64,000 nt of DNA from the NCBI GenBank assembly GCA_964568075.1, contig CAZMOM010000012.1, forward strand, positions 1-64,000, in the 5' to 3' direction. The notes beneath the pieces are model-generated. The model did no database searches and was not told where the DNA came from. It saw only the letters and a program-made list of their open reading frames with translations. Positions 17,295 to 26,635 of this stretch are shown in pieces; position 1 is the first letter of the stretch; the number at the start of each line of letters is the position of its first letter. Made by a program: the position numbers and the translations under genes. The stretch is from MnTg04 sp964568075. GTDB taxonomy: Bacteria; Pseudomonadota; Gammaproteobacteria; Steroidobacterales; MnTg04.

Positions 17295-18875
17295 TCATTC
17301 GCCCGCCAACGCATAGAGCATATCCACGTAAGCCTTCTCGATCTCGGCAAGACCAGCAATTCTTGAGCCATCTTTTGGATAAATCAGCATGATTTCATCG
17401 GGTGCATGCGCGCCGGTGCCATAACCGATGCCGGTAAATACCATCGGCAGTTTCAGAATATCGGTAAACACGTAAAACGGCGCGCTGCCACCGAGGCGCG
17501 GCTCAACTGACGGTGGGTCGCCATACTTGTTAAACACGCTTATCGCCGCCTGTACCAGGCTCGAATCGACCGACGTCTGTGCGGCCGGGTACGAACCCAT
17601 CTCGCGGATTTCGATGTCCGTAAATCCGTGTTTGTCGAGATGCGCACGTATCAGCGCGATCATTTCGTCCGGATCCAGCCCTGGCGGCAGGCGCGAGTCC
17701 ACTTTTGCGGTCGCCATGTGCGGCAAAATGGTTTTGCTGCCTTCGCCGGTATACCCGGCCCAGATACCATCGATATTCAGCGTCGGGTTGTACAGATAAT
17801 CCATTTGCGCTTCTTGCATGGTTTCGCCATCAATCCAGCGTTCGATGCCGAGCGCCCGCATCGCATTTTCTTCATCGGTATGCGCCAGCATGCTGTTGAT
17901 CAGCGGCATTTCTTCCGCCGGTGGCGGCTGAACTTTGTCGTAATAACCGTCGATCAAGATCGTATTACCATCAGGGGTCGTCATGCTCGCCAGCGCCTGC
18001 ACCAGCCGCCAGACCGGAGAATCGATAAACGCCTTGAGCGATCCATGAATCTCGTGGTCGACAGGTCCGCCATGCGGACCGCCGCGGGCTTCCATCTCCA
18101 GGTAAATGATTCCCTTGACCCCGAGTATCAATCTGATGTCCCCGGAGCGATCCTGCGAATTGAACGGAAAGAAAACGCCATCGGCCGTCATCAGGCGATC
18201 TTTGTACTGGTCGATAATCTGCAGGAAATGTGGCGACCCCAATTCTTCCTCACCTTCCGCAACCACCATCAGGTTGACCGGCAGCGAACCGGTCACATTG
18301 ATGACCGCCTGAAGCGCGTTCAACAGCGCCCGCTCCGGACCTTTCTGATTAGTCGCGCCCCGCGCCATCAACACGACCCCCAGATCATGATCGACCAGTT
18401 CACCGGCAAACGGAGGGACCTGCCAGTCTTCCGGGTCGACGGGCTGAACGTCGTACATCATGTAAATCATCAGAGTTTTTTCCGCGCCGGCATCGAAATA
18501 TCCCCAGACGCCCGGATGCCCATCGGTGGGCACCAATTCCGCTTCGGCAAACCCCATGGCCAGCAAGTCACTGCGAACGAGTTCCGCCATTTCAAGCACG
18601 CCTTTGTTCTGCGCGCTAATCGAAGGCTGCCTTACCCAGCGCTGCAGGTTCGCGACATGCTGCTCCAGGTTTTTGTCGATGTCGGCATAGATTTCGTCGT
18701 GACTCCCCGCGTATGCCGGAATTTTTCCTGCGTCAAAAACCTCGTCACCCACAACCTCAAACCTCGGCCGCTGGACCGGCTTCGACTCGACCGTGACCCC
18801 TGACACTGCCGCTGGTTGTTCACAGGCACACAAGATCAGACACAACGCGATAACCGGCATTCTGTAGTCAGACAT
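17295..18875 (-). CDS. Divergent M20-family metallohydrolase, lipoprotein
   Basis: This 526-residue protein starts at the ATG at 18875, with GGAGAG upstream, and has a lipoprotein signal (LILCAC, cysteine about 18). The M20 frame is clear: YDVQPVDPEDW at 141-151, RGATNQKGP at 172-180, VAEGEEELG at 205-213 and a C-terminal TGAHAPDE. Two usual metal ligands are changed. The His of the common GHYDVQP is Met140, and the bridging Asp of the common DDKG or DNKG is Asn176. The acidic EGEEE cluster and the late His are kept. It may be a divergent but active subfamily or a protein with altered metal use. Confidence 0.87.
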   Translation of the reverse strand: MSDYRMPVIALCLILCACEQPAAVSGVTVESKPVQRPRFEVVGDEVFDAGKIPAYAGSHDEIYADIDKNLEQHVANLQRWVRQPSISAQNKGVLEMAELVRSDLLAMGFAEAELVPTDGHPGVWGYFDAGAEKTLMIYMMYDVQPVDPEDWQVPPFAGELVDHDLGVVLMARGATNQKGPERALLNALQAVINVTGSLPVNLMVVAEGEEELGSPHFLQIIDQYKDRLMTADGVFFPFNSQDRSGDIRLILGVKGIIYLEMEARGGPHGGPVDHEIHGSLKAFIDSPVWRLVQALASMTTPDGNTILIDGYYDKVQPPPAEEMPLINSMLAHTDEENAMRALGIERWIDGETMQEAQMDYLYNPTLNIDGIWAGYTGEGSKTILPHMATAKVDSRLPPGLDPDEMIALIRAHLDKHGFTDIEIREMGSYPAAQTSVDSSLVQAAISVFNKYGDPPSVEPRLGGSAPFYVFTDILKLPMVFTGIGYGTGAHAPDEIMLIYPKDGSRIAGLAEIEKAYVDMLYALAGE

Positions 18876-18926
18876 AAATTCTCTCCTTGGCGAGCTGTTT
18901 CTAACTGTTTGTTCCACTACTTCATT

Positions 18927-21914
18927 TCACTGATCGAGAGCGAAGCCGAGTTTTTCTAAAAAATAATCAGCGTCAGCGAGATCGACAACCATCGGCGGCT
19001 TGATTTTAAGTACATTGTGATCCGGCCCATCAATACCAAGCATAACGCCGTACCTCAGCATGGCTTCAACCAGGGAACGCGTTTTTTCCGCGTCGGGCCG
19101 GAGCGACTCAAAATCTTCTACGATTTCTACCCCAAGAAACAATCCATGCCCCCGCACATCCGCCATTTGAGGGTGTTGTTTCGACAGTTCCTGCAGGCCG
19201 CTTCGCATCCGCTCGCCAACCTTGAGCGCGTTTTCTCTCAGACCGTCTTCCTCGATTATGTCCAGTACCGCCAGGCCAGCAGCGCAGGAAACCGGGTTAC
19301 CACCGAAAGTATTAAAATACTCCATGCCGCTGGCGAATTGCCTGGCGATTTCCCTGGTCGTTACAACAGCCGCCAGCGGATGCCCGTTGCCCAGCGGTTT
19401 TCCCATCGTGACGATATCGGGTACCAGCGCCTGGGTTTCAAATGACCACCAGCAATCACCCATCCGCCCCAACCCGGTCTGAACTTCGTCGGCGACGCAG
19501 ACACCACCCATCTCGCGGACGCGCCGATATATCCCCGCCAGGAAATTGTCCGGCAGCACTCGCTGCCCACCACAACCGGGCAGCGTTTCGGCAAACAGGG
19601 CCGCGGGCAGACGCTTGTCCGACTCCATTTTGTCCAGCACAGCAAGAGCGGCATCGCGGCTAATGCCATCTGCTCGTCGCGGCAAGCTGTCGGGCAAGGG
19701 CAGAACACTGATATGCGCTGCCTGGCCTTCGCCGCCGGGGCCTGCGAATTTGTGCGGGCTCATATCAACCAGACCGGCAGTGTTTCCATGATACGCATAA
19801 TCGAGAACCACCAGTTCGCGTCGCCCAGTTGCCGCCCGCGCCAGCCTGACCGCCAGTTCGTTCGCCTCGCTGCCGCTGGAAACGAGAAAACAAACCTGCA
19901 AAGAATCGGGAAGCAGGCTGGTCAGTCGCTCTGTGTATTCGAGTATCAGTGAATGCAAGTAGCGGGTGTTGGTATTGAGCAAGGACATCTGCCGGTTGAC
20001 GGCGTCAACTACTCGCGGGTGACAATGCCCGACGTGGCAAACGTTATTGACCAGGTCCAGCCACGCGCGATTTCTGTGATCATAAAGATATTGACCGCGG
20101 CCACGGTTGATCAGCAGCGGCGTTGCGTAACTGAGGCTGAGGCTGTCGCTCAGCACCGCGCTCCGCCGTTCTTTTAGTTGTTGCCGTGGGTCATCGTGCG
20201 CGGCATCGACTGGCAGATCCAGCCCCAGCACCAGATTTGGGTTCAGGCAAAGACCTCTCCAGTACCAGGCTTCCGAAAGGCGCGCAACACCGGGAAAATC
20301 GCCCTGGTGGTCGAGCATGTCCATCATGATCTGGAAATGAACATGCGGGGGCCAGTTGCCGTTCCGCGGGTAGGTGCCGATCCAGCCGATTATGTCCCCG
20401 GCCCGGACCGCCTGTCCGGCCTCGGCGTGCTTCAACGTGGCCACACTCAAATGGCCGAACAGCGTGTAGAAACTTTGCCCGCCGGCGTCGTGTTCGATAA
20501 TAACGGTCGGGCCGTAATCCAGGTCCCGGTTGTTGTCGGTAACGCTGAGTACACGCCCGTCGAGCGGAGTCATTACCGGCGTGTCTTCCGGTGCAAAAAG
20601 ATCTACCCCGACATGAAAAGTCCGCGGCTCATTATTATTATCCGCAAGAAATAAATCACTTTGATAGAGCCCACGGTTTTCGCAATAACGGCCGACGCCA
20701 CAAAGCGCCCCCTGACTCTCGATATATGCGAACAGCTTTTTGCTCAGCGAGGGAATATCGTTATCCGCGTCATATATTTTTCGGCTGCCCAGCGAAAGGT
20801 CGAGAAGACACGGCGCAGACTGTAATTTTTCCGGGATAACCGCGTTGAAGGCGGCGGTGTTCGCCGAAAGCCATCGCTGAATTTGTCCCGCTTGCGGAGC
20901 GGACACCAGGCCACACACTGCCCTGCCCTGGTAATGCCCGCGCTGTAAATTTCTGCCGCGTAACGCGTGCAGCGCCCGCCACGCAGCTGCGGCGTGGATC
21001 TGCGAATACTTGTCGCCATCGTCGGCGGCCAGTGCGGCATGAATAACGGTCATGCAAAGCCGGATCTCGACCAGCGGCAGAAACGTCTCTATCTCGGATT
21101 CGTTCAGCGGCCATTCGGAGTGGTAGCCGGCGAGAACTTCGTTGGCCCTCTCGACGGGACGGTCGTTGTCAAGCAGAACATAGGCGGCGGCAATTGCCGC
21201 CTCGGCGACACGCCAGGTTTCTACCAGGTCGCCGAAGTCGATGATCGCGGATATGCCCTTGCCATCGTCCCGGACCAGCAGATTGTGATCGTTGGCATCT
21301 CCATGAATGACGGAACGCCTGAGTTTTCCCCGCAGGCGGTCGGTGGTCGCCAGGCTACGCTCAAGTACTTCACTTGCCAGCGCGCGTCGTCCGGAATTCT
21401 TGATGGCTTTTAGTCCATTGCGCAAATCCCTGCCCTGCGCAATATCCCAGCGCAAATAGCGTCGCGCACGGTCGTCAGCAAACGCCGCCAGGGTCCTGTC
21501 CAGGCGGCCCATCAGCGAACCGAGCTCGAATGGTACTCGCTGGCCGGGCGCAGCAGATGCGAGAACTCGACCTGGCAGGTAACCGACGGCCCAGACCAGC
21601 CAATGGCCGCCGTCGAAATCGACCGTGGGCAGTCGATCGTCCTGGACTGGTCTTCTGACCGGCTGGATCGTGACTCCCGTATCCCGCGACGACAGAAAAT
21701 CCAGGACGCTTTGCTGTAACGCGATGACCTCGCGCTGCTCTGGATGGCTGAGTTTCAACACCCATGACTTTCCGCTTTTATCGTCCTTGATGCGAAAATT
21801 GTGTCCATCGCAGCCGAACAGCCGGGTGGCGGACCCGTTGATGGCAAAGATGTCACGGGCGATGCGCGCGGCATCATTCAGCAGTTGCTTTTCTCCGACT
21901 GTTTTTGCGGTCAA
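18927..21914 (-). CDS. Three-domain fusion: APH-like kinase, M23-type peptidase domain, class III aminotransferase
   Basis: This 995-residue protein has three parts. Residues 1-330 are a hydroxylysine/choline-kinase-like APH fold (HGDANDHN at 204-211, DFG at 226-228). Residues about 390-545 are an M23/LytM-like domain with zinc ligands kept (HVGVD at 434-438, HVH at 524-526, FGH at 488). Residues about 585-995 are a class III aminotransferase/phospholyase (YHGNT near 708, DEVQTG at 809, PLP lysine about 839 in MGKPLGNG). Relatives of the two outer domains are the human hydroxylysine kinase and phospho-lyases, which act on the same substrate in sequence. The ending ATGA overlap couples it with the YkvA-like gene. 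The substrate is inferred, not shown. Confidence 0.88.
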   Translation of the reverse strand: MTAKTVGEKQLLNDAARIARDIFAINGSATRLFGCDGHNFRIKDDKSGKSWVLKLSHPEQREVIALQQSVLDFLSSRDTGVTIQPVRRPVQDDRLPTVDFDGGHWLVWAVGYLPGRVLASAAPGQRVPFELGSLMGRLDRTLAAFADDRARRYLRWDIAQGRDLRNGLKAIKNSGRRALASEVLERSLATTDRLRGKLRRSVIHGDANDHNLLVRDDGKGISAIIDFGDLVETWRVAEAAIAAAYVLLDNDRPVERANEVLAGYHSEWPLNESEIETFLPLVEIRLCMTVIHAALAADDGDKYSQIHAAAAWRALHALRGRNLQRGHYQGRAVCGLVSAPQAGQIQRWLSANTAAFNAVIPEKLQSAPCLLDLSLGSRKIYDADNDIPSLSKKLFAYIESQGALCGVGRYCENRGLYQSDLFLADNNNEPRTFHVGVDLFAPEDTPVMTPLDGRVLSVTDNNRDLDYGPTVIIEHDAGGQSFYTLFGHLSVATLKHAEAGQAVRAGDIIGWIGTYPRNGNWPPHVHFQIMMDMLDHQGDFPGVARLSEAWYWRGLCLNPNLVLGLDLPVDAAHDDPRQQLKERRSAVLSDSLSLSYATPLLINRGRGQYLYDHRNRAWLDLVNNVCHVGHCHPRVVDAVNRQMSLLNTNTRYLHSLILEYTERLTSLLPDSLQVCFLVSSGSEANELAVRLARAATGRRELVVLDYAYHGNTAGLVDMSPHKFAGPGGEGQAAHISVLPLPDSLPRRADGISRDAALAVLDKMESDKRLPAALFAETLPGCGGQRVLPDNFLAGIYRRVREMGGVCVADEVQTGLGRMGDCWWSFETQALVPDIVTMGKPLGNGHPLAAVVTTREIARQFASGMEYFNTFGGNPVSCAAGLAVLDIIEEDGLRENALKVGERMRSGLQELSKQHPQMADVRGHGLFLGVEIVEDFESLRPDAEKTRSLVEAMLRYGVMLGIDGPDHNVLKIKPPMVVDLADADYFLEKLGFALDQ

Positions 21915-22432
21915 TGTTGCAGCTTCTTTTTGCGCCGGCGGCGCATTCGCTCAAGGAGTTGGCGACGTCGTGACTCCAGCGAACCGTCATATCCGGCCTT
22001 GTCGCCTGAAGATCGTTTTTCCTCCCGGAAACAGCAAAAATCACGATAGGCATCGAGTTCATGCTGCAGATCACGCACCACCAGTTCGATCATGATCGCA
22101 TCGTCGAGGAAACCCAGGCCCGGGATATGATCGGGAATCAGATCGTCGGGTTCGACAAAGTACGCCAGCGCGTTTAGCACGCGTTTGATATCGGGTCCCG
22201 GCAGCCTGAAATTATCATCGGTGATCATTGCAAGCATCGTCCGCAAATACTCCAGCCGTTGCTCGACAAAAGCCGGTACCTTGATATTTTCCAGGTCGGC
22301 CAGTAATTCTCGAGTCGCGGTGATAATCAACTCGGGGTCCGACTTTCGAGCCGCACTACGGGCTTCTTTCATGATCAGGTCGAAATGACGGAGGTCATCT
22401 TCGGTGAGATCAAAACTGACGCGTATTTGCAT
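21911..22432 (-). CDS. YkvA/DUF1232-like protein
   Basis: This 173-residue protein contains the DUF1232 core ALAYFVEPDDLIPDHIPGLGFLDDAIMIELV (residues about 89-120; the motif is PxDLIPDxIPxxGxxDD). The N-terminus is helical and the C-terminus very basic (RRRRKKK). DUF1232 proteins are of unknown function. It is the first gene of a two-gene unit, because its stop overlaps the start of the kinase-aminotransferase fusion by four bases. It is divergent from the EamA transporter gene, with an 84-base gap. Confidence 0.8.
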   Translation of the reverse strand: MQIRVSFDLTEDDLRHFDLIMKEARSAARKSDPELIITATRELLADLENIKVPAFVEQRLEYLRTMLAMITDDNFRLPGPDIKRVLNALAYFVEPDDLIPDHIPGLGFLDDAIMIELVVRDLQHELDAYRDFCCFREEKRSSGDKAGYDGSLESRRRQLLERMRRRRKKKLQH

Positions 22433-22516
22433 GGTTTTCCTTGCAGTAATACGGAAAGGCAGGCGACTATAACGGATATTCTCCCACCCCGCACAAGCCT
22501 GGTATCAGGATAATTC

Positions 22517-23401
22517 TTGACCATAAAACATATCTTTCTGACCCTGGCGATTAACCTCATATGGGGACTAAACGTTGTCATCGCAAAATTTGGCGTCGGC
22601 CAGATGCCCCCTATTTTCTTTACGTTTTTGCGCTTTTGCATCGTTGCGCTGGTGCTGCTCCCTTTTCTCAGGATTCACAAGGGACAGATGCTCGCGATCG
22701 GCTTTGTCGGGATCGCTGCCGGTGGCATACATTTCGCCCTGACTTTTCTCGGGCTTGCGATGGCAGCGGACGTATCGAGTGTCGCTATCGCGATGCAACT
22801 CGGCATCCCGTTCGCGACGGTGCTGTCGATGCTGTTTCTCGGCGAGAAAATCCGGATCTGGCGTTGGCTGGGCCTCTCGATGGCTTTTGGGGGTGTCATG
22901 GTGATCAGCTTCGACCCCCAGGTTTTCGCGTATCGGGCTGCGTTGATGTTTGTTGTGACCGGAGCATTGTTCGGGGCCAGCGGTTTGCTGGTCGCGAAAA
23001 AACTCCGTGGGGTTGGTGTTTTTGAGTTGCAGAGCTGGATCGCAATGATCAGCTGGCCGGTCCTGCTGGCGCTGTCCCTGCTGATCGAATCGGGACAATA
23101 TGGCTCGCTTGTGCGGGCCGATCTTCCTGTCTGGGCGGCCGTGTTTTATACCGCGTTAGCAGCAAGCGTTTTGGGGCACAGTGGCATGTATTACCTGATA
23201 CAGCATTACGAACTGTCGCTGGTCATGCCAACCTTCCTTCTGGCCACCGTGTTCGCCGTGATATTTGGCGTCACTTTGATGGGCGATCAGCTGACCTGGC
23301 GCATGCTGACGGGGGGCACCTGTACCCTGCTCGGCGTGTTGCTGATCCTCAAAAGACAGTCCAGGAAATCCCGGACCATCGCGGCACCGCCCGCAACATA
23401 A
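22517..23401 (+). CDS. EamA/DMT-family transporter, TTG start
   Basis: This 294-residue integral membrane protein has about ten hydrophobic segments in two EamA repeats. The second begins near AALMFVVTGALFGASGLLVA and the protein ends with a basic tail. The first line, LAINLIWGLNVVIAKFG, is the typical EamA opening. The TTG at 22517 is taken as the start because AGGA lies six bases upstream and no ATG or GTG lies before the conserved opening. DMT transporters export or import small metabolites, often amino acids, across the inner membrane. The substrate is unknown. Confidence 0.88.
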   Translation: MTIKHIFLTLAINLIWGLNVVIAKFGVGQMPPIFFTFLRFCIVALVLLPFLRIHKGQMLAIGFVGIAAGGIHFALTFLGLAMAADVSSVAIAMQLGIPFATVLSMLFLGEKIRIWRWLGLSMAFGGVMVISFDPQVFAYRAALMFVVTGALFGASGLLVAKKLRGVGVFELQSWIAMISWPVLLALSLLIESGQYGSLVRADLPVWAAVFYTALAASVLGHSGMYYLIQHYELSLVMPTFLLATVFAVIFGVTLMGDQLTWRMLTGGTCTLLGVLLILKRQSRKSRTIAAPPAT

Positions 23402-23525
23402 GGCATCCACGTCACATTATCGACGATGCGGCACTCCGAAATTGACGGATTTGCGAACTGGATCACGGTGGTTAAATTCGACCACGGGCTATGGTACAGG
23501 AGTGTAAACGGCTAAGGAGCCCGCT

Positions 23526-23726
23526 ATGTCAGTGCAAAATCCGACAATGGGAGACGCCGAGGAACGCACATATGCGGATGTGCTGAATTACCTCCGCCAG
23601 GCGGAACCGGACCAGGTTGCCGCATTTCGCAGGTATTTCCAGACCTGCAAAAAAACAGATAAAGACAAAATCGTTGGTCTGACCGGCATTCTGCGGGCCC
23701 TGGAAGAAGTCGGCGAGAAGAAATAA
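23526..23726 (+). CDS. Small hypothetical protein, 66 residues
   Basis: This short acidic and lysine-rich protein (RTYADVLNYLRQAEPDQVAAF near the start) has a good ribosome-binding site, AAGGAG, about seven bases before the ATG. It has no signal, membrane segment or recognised domain and is probably a helical cytoplasmic protein. It is followed by 246 bases of noncoding sequence before the DUF465 gene. Confidence 0.6.
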   Translation: MSVQNPTMGDAEERTYADVLNYLRQAEPDQVAAFRRYFQTCKKTDKDKIVGLTGILRALEEVGEKK

Positions 23727-23972
23727 GCCTGTCCGTCCACACCAGCCCACAGGCGCCGATTTCGGCGTCACATCCACTTCCACCTGCCATAATCTGTTGT
23801 AATTGAAACTATTTTTCTGATGTTGCACTGCAAGAATGACGGTCTTCTTCACGCGCGCTATATTGGTTCCGTAACCTGATTAATCCCACTGCGGTGGGCG
23901 CAGGACCTGCAAGGAGAGGCACACGGATATCCCAATACACAATCCATTCAGATATACAGGAGGTAGACGCCA

Positions 23973-24242
23973 ATGAGCGCTGATCTAATGAATATCGACT
24001 CCATGATGGGCCAAAACCACGATCTTCATCATGAATTCCCGGAATTTGCCGATTTAATCGACACACTCTGGGAAGCAGACGAGAGTTTTGCCCACCTCGC
24101 TGATGATTACACCAGACTGAATCGTGAAGTCATTCGAATAGAACAAGGGATTGAACCCCGCGACAATCAATATTTCGAAGACGCGAAAAAACAACGTCTT
24201 CTGAAAAAAGACCGCATATACCGACTCCTGCAATCAGGCTGA
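23973..24242 (+). CDS. DUF465/YdcH-like small helical protein
   Basis: This 89-residue protein begins after a strong AGGAGGT ribosome-binding site. The pattern HDLHHEFPEFADLIDTLWEADESFAHLADDYTRLNREV, followed by a late LKKDRIYRLL, is that of the YdcH/DUF465 family, small coiled proteins common in Proteobacteria and of unknown function. A strong hairpin follows the stop. Confidence 0.8.
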   Translation: MSADLMNIDSMMGQNHDLHHEFPEFADLIDTLWEADESFAHLADDYTRLNREVIRIEQGIEPRDNQYFEDAKKQRLLKKDRIYRLLQSG

Positions 24243-24249
24243 TAAACCG

Positions 24250-24270
24250 GCTGGTCAGACGCTGACCAGC
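24250..24270. other. Strong hairpin between the DUF465 gene and EF-G-like gene
   Basis: A perfect 9-bp inverted repeat (GCTGGTCAG at 24250-24258, complement at 24262-24270) lies seven bases after the DUF465 stop. It has no T-run on either side, so it could be a transcript-stabilising or Rho-type structure rather than an intrinsic terminator. The 167-base gap also holds a repeated GGATCCGGCTG. Confidence 0.5.
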
Positions 24271-24409
24271 AAATAAATGACGGGCGTCGGCGGCCGCGAC
24301 CCGCCGTCTACGGCCCTGGCTAGAAAAGGGCGTTTCCAGGATCCGGCTGCTTCCGCCGGTAGCGGATCCGGCTGATGCTTTAAAACAGAAAACGAAAGGA
24401 CAAAGCGCC

Positions 24410-26461
24410 GTGAGCAGTTATCAATCTGCGGACATCCGCAATATCGCCCTTGTCGGCCACAGTGGCTCAGGCAAAACCACGCTGACCGAAGTCCTGCTCG
24501 AAAAAACAGGAGCTATCCATTCCCGCGGAACCATCGAGCGTGGCTCTACAGTCAGCGATTTTGAATCGCAGGAAAAAGAACTGGGTCATTCGTTGGAGAC
24601 GGCGATTTGCTTTGCGGATCATAACGACACCCACATCAATTTTATCGACACACCCGGATACCCCGATTTTGCTGGCCGCAGCATTGCTATTTTGCCCGCG
24701 GTCGAAACAGCCGCCGTCGTTATTAGCGCCGAACATGGCATCGAGCTGGTTACCCGGCGGATGATGGCTGCAGCAGCCGAAGACGGCCTCTGCCGGATGA
24801 TCATCATCAACCATATTGACGCACCGGGTGTAAACCTGCAGCAGTTAATGAACAGCATCAAGGAATCATTCGGTAACGAGTGCCTGCCAATTAACCTGCC
24901 CGCTGACGGTGGAAAAAAAGTCGTCGATTGTTACTTCAAACCGAAAAATGGCGAATCAGTCGATTTTTCGTCGGTAGAAGCAGCGCACACTGAAATAATT
25001 GATCAGGTCGTCGAGCTCGACGAGGATTTGATGGAACAATACCTCGAGCAGGGGCAAAACCTGGAGCCGTCGCAGTTACATGATGTATTCGATAAAGCCA
25101 TGCGGCGCGGGCACCTGGTACCGGTTTGCTTTGTCTCCGCCGAGACGGGATCCGGAATTAATCAGTTGCTGAATATTATTGTGGAGCTAATGCCAAACCC
25201 GATGGAGGGCAATCCGCCGCCATTTATAAAAGGTGAAGGAGATGACGCCGTACCCGTCAAAGTCGAACCCGTAGCGGACAAACACGCTATCGCCCACGTT
25301 TTCAAAGTGATGGTTGATCCTTTTATCGGGCGCATGGGAATTTTTCGCATCCACCAGGGCACCGTTACGCCAAATACGCAGCTTTACATCGGTGACGCGC
25401 GAAAGCCGTTCAAGGTTTCTCATCTGTATCGTCTGCAGGGCAAAGAGCATATCGAGATGGCGCGCGGCATCCCTGGTGATATATGCGCCATCGCAAAAGT
25501 GGATGAAATCGAGTTCGATGCAGTCCTCCATGATTCCCACGATGAAGACCGGTTCCACCTCAAGGCGGTAGCCAGCCCGCCACCGATGCACGGCGTAGCC
25601 ATCTCACCGAAACGCCGTGGTGATGAGCAAAAACTTTCTGAATCCCTGGCAAAATTGGCGGCGGAGGATCCCAGCCTCGTGGTCGAGCACAACGCAGCCG
25701 CCAATGAAACGGTCATTCGTGGAAGCGGTGAGCTCCACCTGCGCGCCATTATGGAGCGCATGAAAGACCGGTATCACGTGGAGGTGGAGACACGCCCGCC
25801 AAGCATTCCCTATCGTGAAACTATTACGCGAAAAGCCGAAGGGCATCACCGGCATAAAAAGCAGACCGGTGGCGCCGGCCAGTTTGGCGAGGTTTTTTTG
25901 CGAATCGAGCCTCTGCCAAGGGACCAGGGGTTCGAGTTCGTCAATAAAGTGGTCGGTGGATCCATTCCCTACCAATTTATTCCTGCTGTGGAGAAAGGCG
26001 TTCGCCAGATCCTGGCATCGGGCGCCATCGCCGGCTACACGCTGCAGGACATGCGGGTCACCGTGTACGACGGGAAACACCATCCGGTCGACTCTAAGGA
26101 AGTTGCGTTCGTTGCTGCCGGTCGCAAGGCGTTTCTCGATGCCATCAACCAGGCCAAACCCATTATTCTGGAACCGATCGTCAAGGTAGAAATCACGGTA
26201 CCTAGCGATCATGTGGGCGATATCGCCGGTGATCTCTCCGCCCGCCGTGGTCGCATCAACGGCAACGAGGTGCTCAGCGGCAACCTGGTCCGTATCGATG
26301 GCGGAGTACCGCTGGCGGAATTGGAAAATTATCAGACAAGGCTCGGCTCGCTGACTGGCGGAGTGGGCAGCTTTACGATGGCATTCAGCCATTATCAACC
26401 TGTTCCGGCGCCGGTCCAGAAAGAGCTGTCGACGTCGTTCCAGGTCGCCGACAACGCCTGA
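24410..26461 (+). CDS. Elongation factor G-like GTPase (EF-G2/FusA2-type)
   Basis: This 683-residue translational GTPase has the P-loop GHSGSGKT at 16-23, DTPG at 80-83, and EF-G domains II-V to the end (GAGQFGEVFLRIEPL and SDHVGDIAGDLSARRGRINGNE). The usual G4 motif NKxD is replaced by NHID at 134-137. The switch I segment (ERGSTVSDFESQEKELGHSLETA) also differs from housekeeping EF-G. Both traits match the EF-G2 group, whose members act in roles other than standard translocation. It is not next to ribosomal protein genes, as fusA usually is, and this supports a paralogue. Confidence 0.9.
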   Translation: MSSYQSADIRNIALVGHSGSGKTTLTEVLLEKTGAIHSRGTIERGSTVSDFESQEKELGHSLETAICFADHNDTHINFIDTPGYPDFAGRSIAILPAVETAAVVISAEHGIELVTRRMMAAAAEDGLCRMIIINHIDAPGVNLQQLMNSIKESFGNECLPINLPADGGKKVVDCYFKPKNGESVDFSSVEAAHTEIIDQVVELDEDLMEQYLEQGQNLEPSQLHDVFDKAMRRGHLVPVCFVSAETGSGINQLLNIIVELMPNPMEGNPPPFIKGEGDDAVPVKVEPVADKHAIAHVFKVMVDPFIGRMGIFRIHQGTVTPNTQLYIGDARKPFKVSHLYRLQGKEHIEMARGIPGDICAIAKVDEIEFDAVLHDSHDEDRFHLKAVASPPPMHGVAISPKRRGDEQKLSESLAKLAAEDPSLVVEHNAAANETVIRGSGELHLRAIMERMKDRYHVEVETRPPSIPYRETITRKAEGHHRHKKQTGGAGQFGEVFLRIEPLPRDQGFEFVNKVVGGSIPYQFIPAVEKGVRQILASGAIAGYTLQDMRVTVYDGKHHPVDSKEVAFVAAGRKAFLDAINQAKPIILEPIVKVEITVPSDHVGDIAGDLSARRGRINGNEVLSGNLVRIDGGVPLAELENYQTRLGSLTGGVGSFTMAFSHYQPVPAPVQKELSTSFQVADNA

Positions 26462-26635
26462 AGTTGTCGTCTGACATAACGTCGCCGGGGACGACGCAGA
26501 CGGCGCCTAACCGTGTATGTGCCACCGTTTGTCTCATCGCGCGGCACCAGGCCTTTTCCATTGCGGTCGAAATCGTTATTAATACGCTGTCGGCAATGTG
26601 CCCGCAGCGGACAGGTGGCCAGAAGGTCTGTATTG

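Noticed and set aside
17628..18803. A 391-codon open frame on the plus strand inside the M20 gene
   Set aside because: It is antisense to a gene with clear motifs, and its sequence is rich in His/Arg/Gln as expected for a shadow frame.
25604..26398. A 264-codon minus-strand frame inside the EF-G-like gene
   Set aside because: The opposite strand encodes conserved EF-G domains, so this is a shadow.
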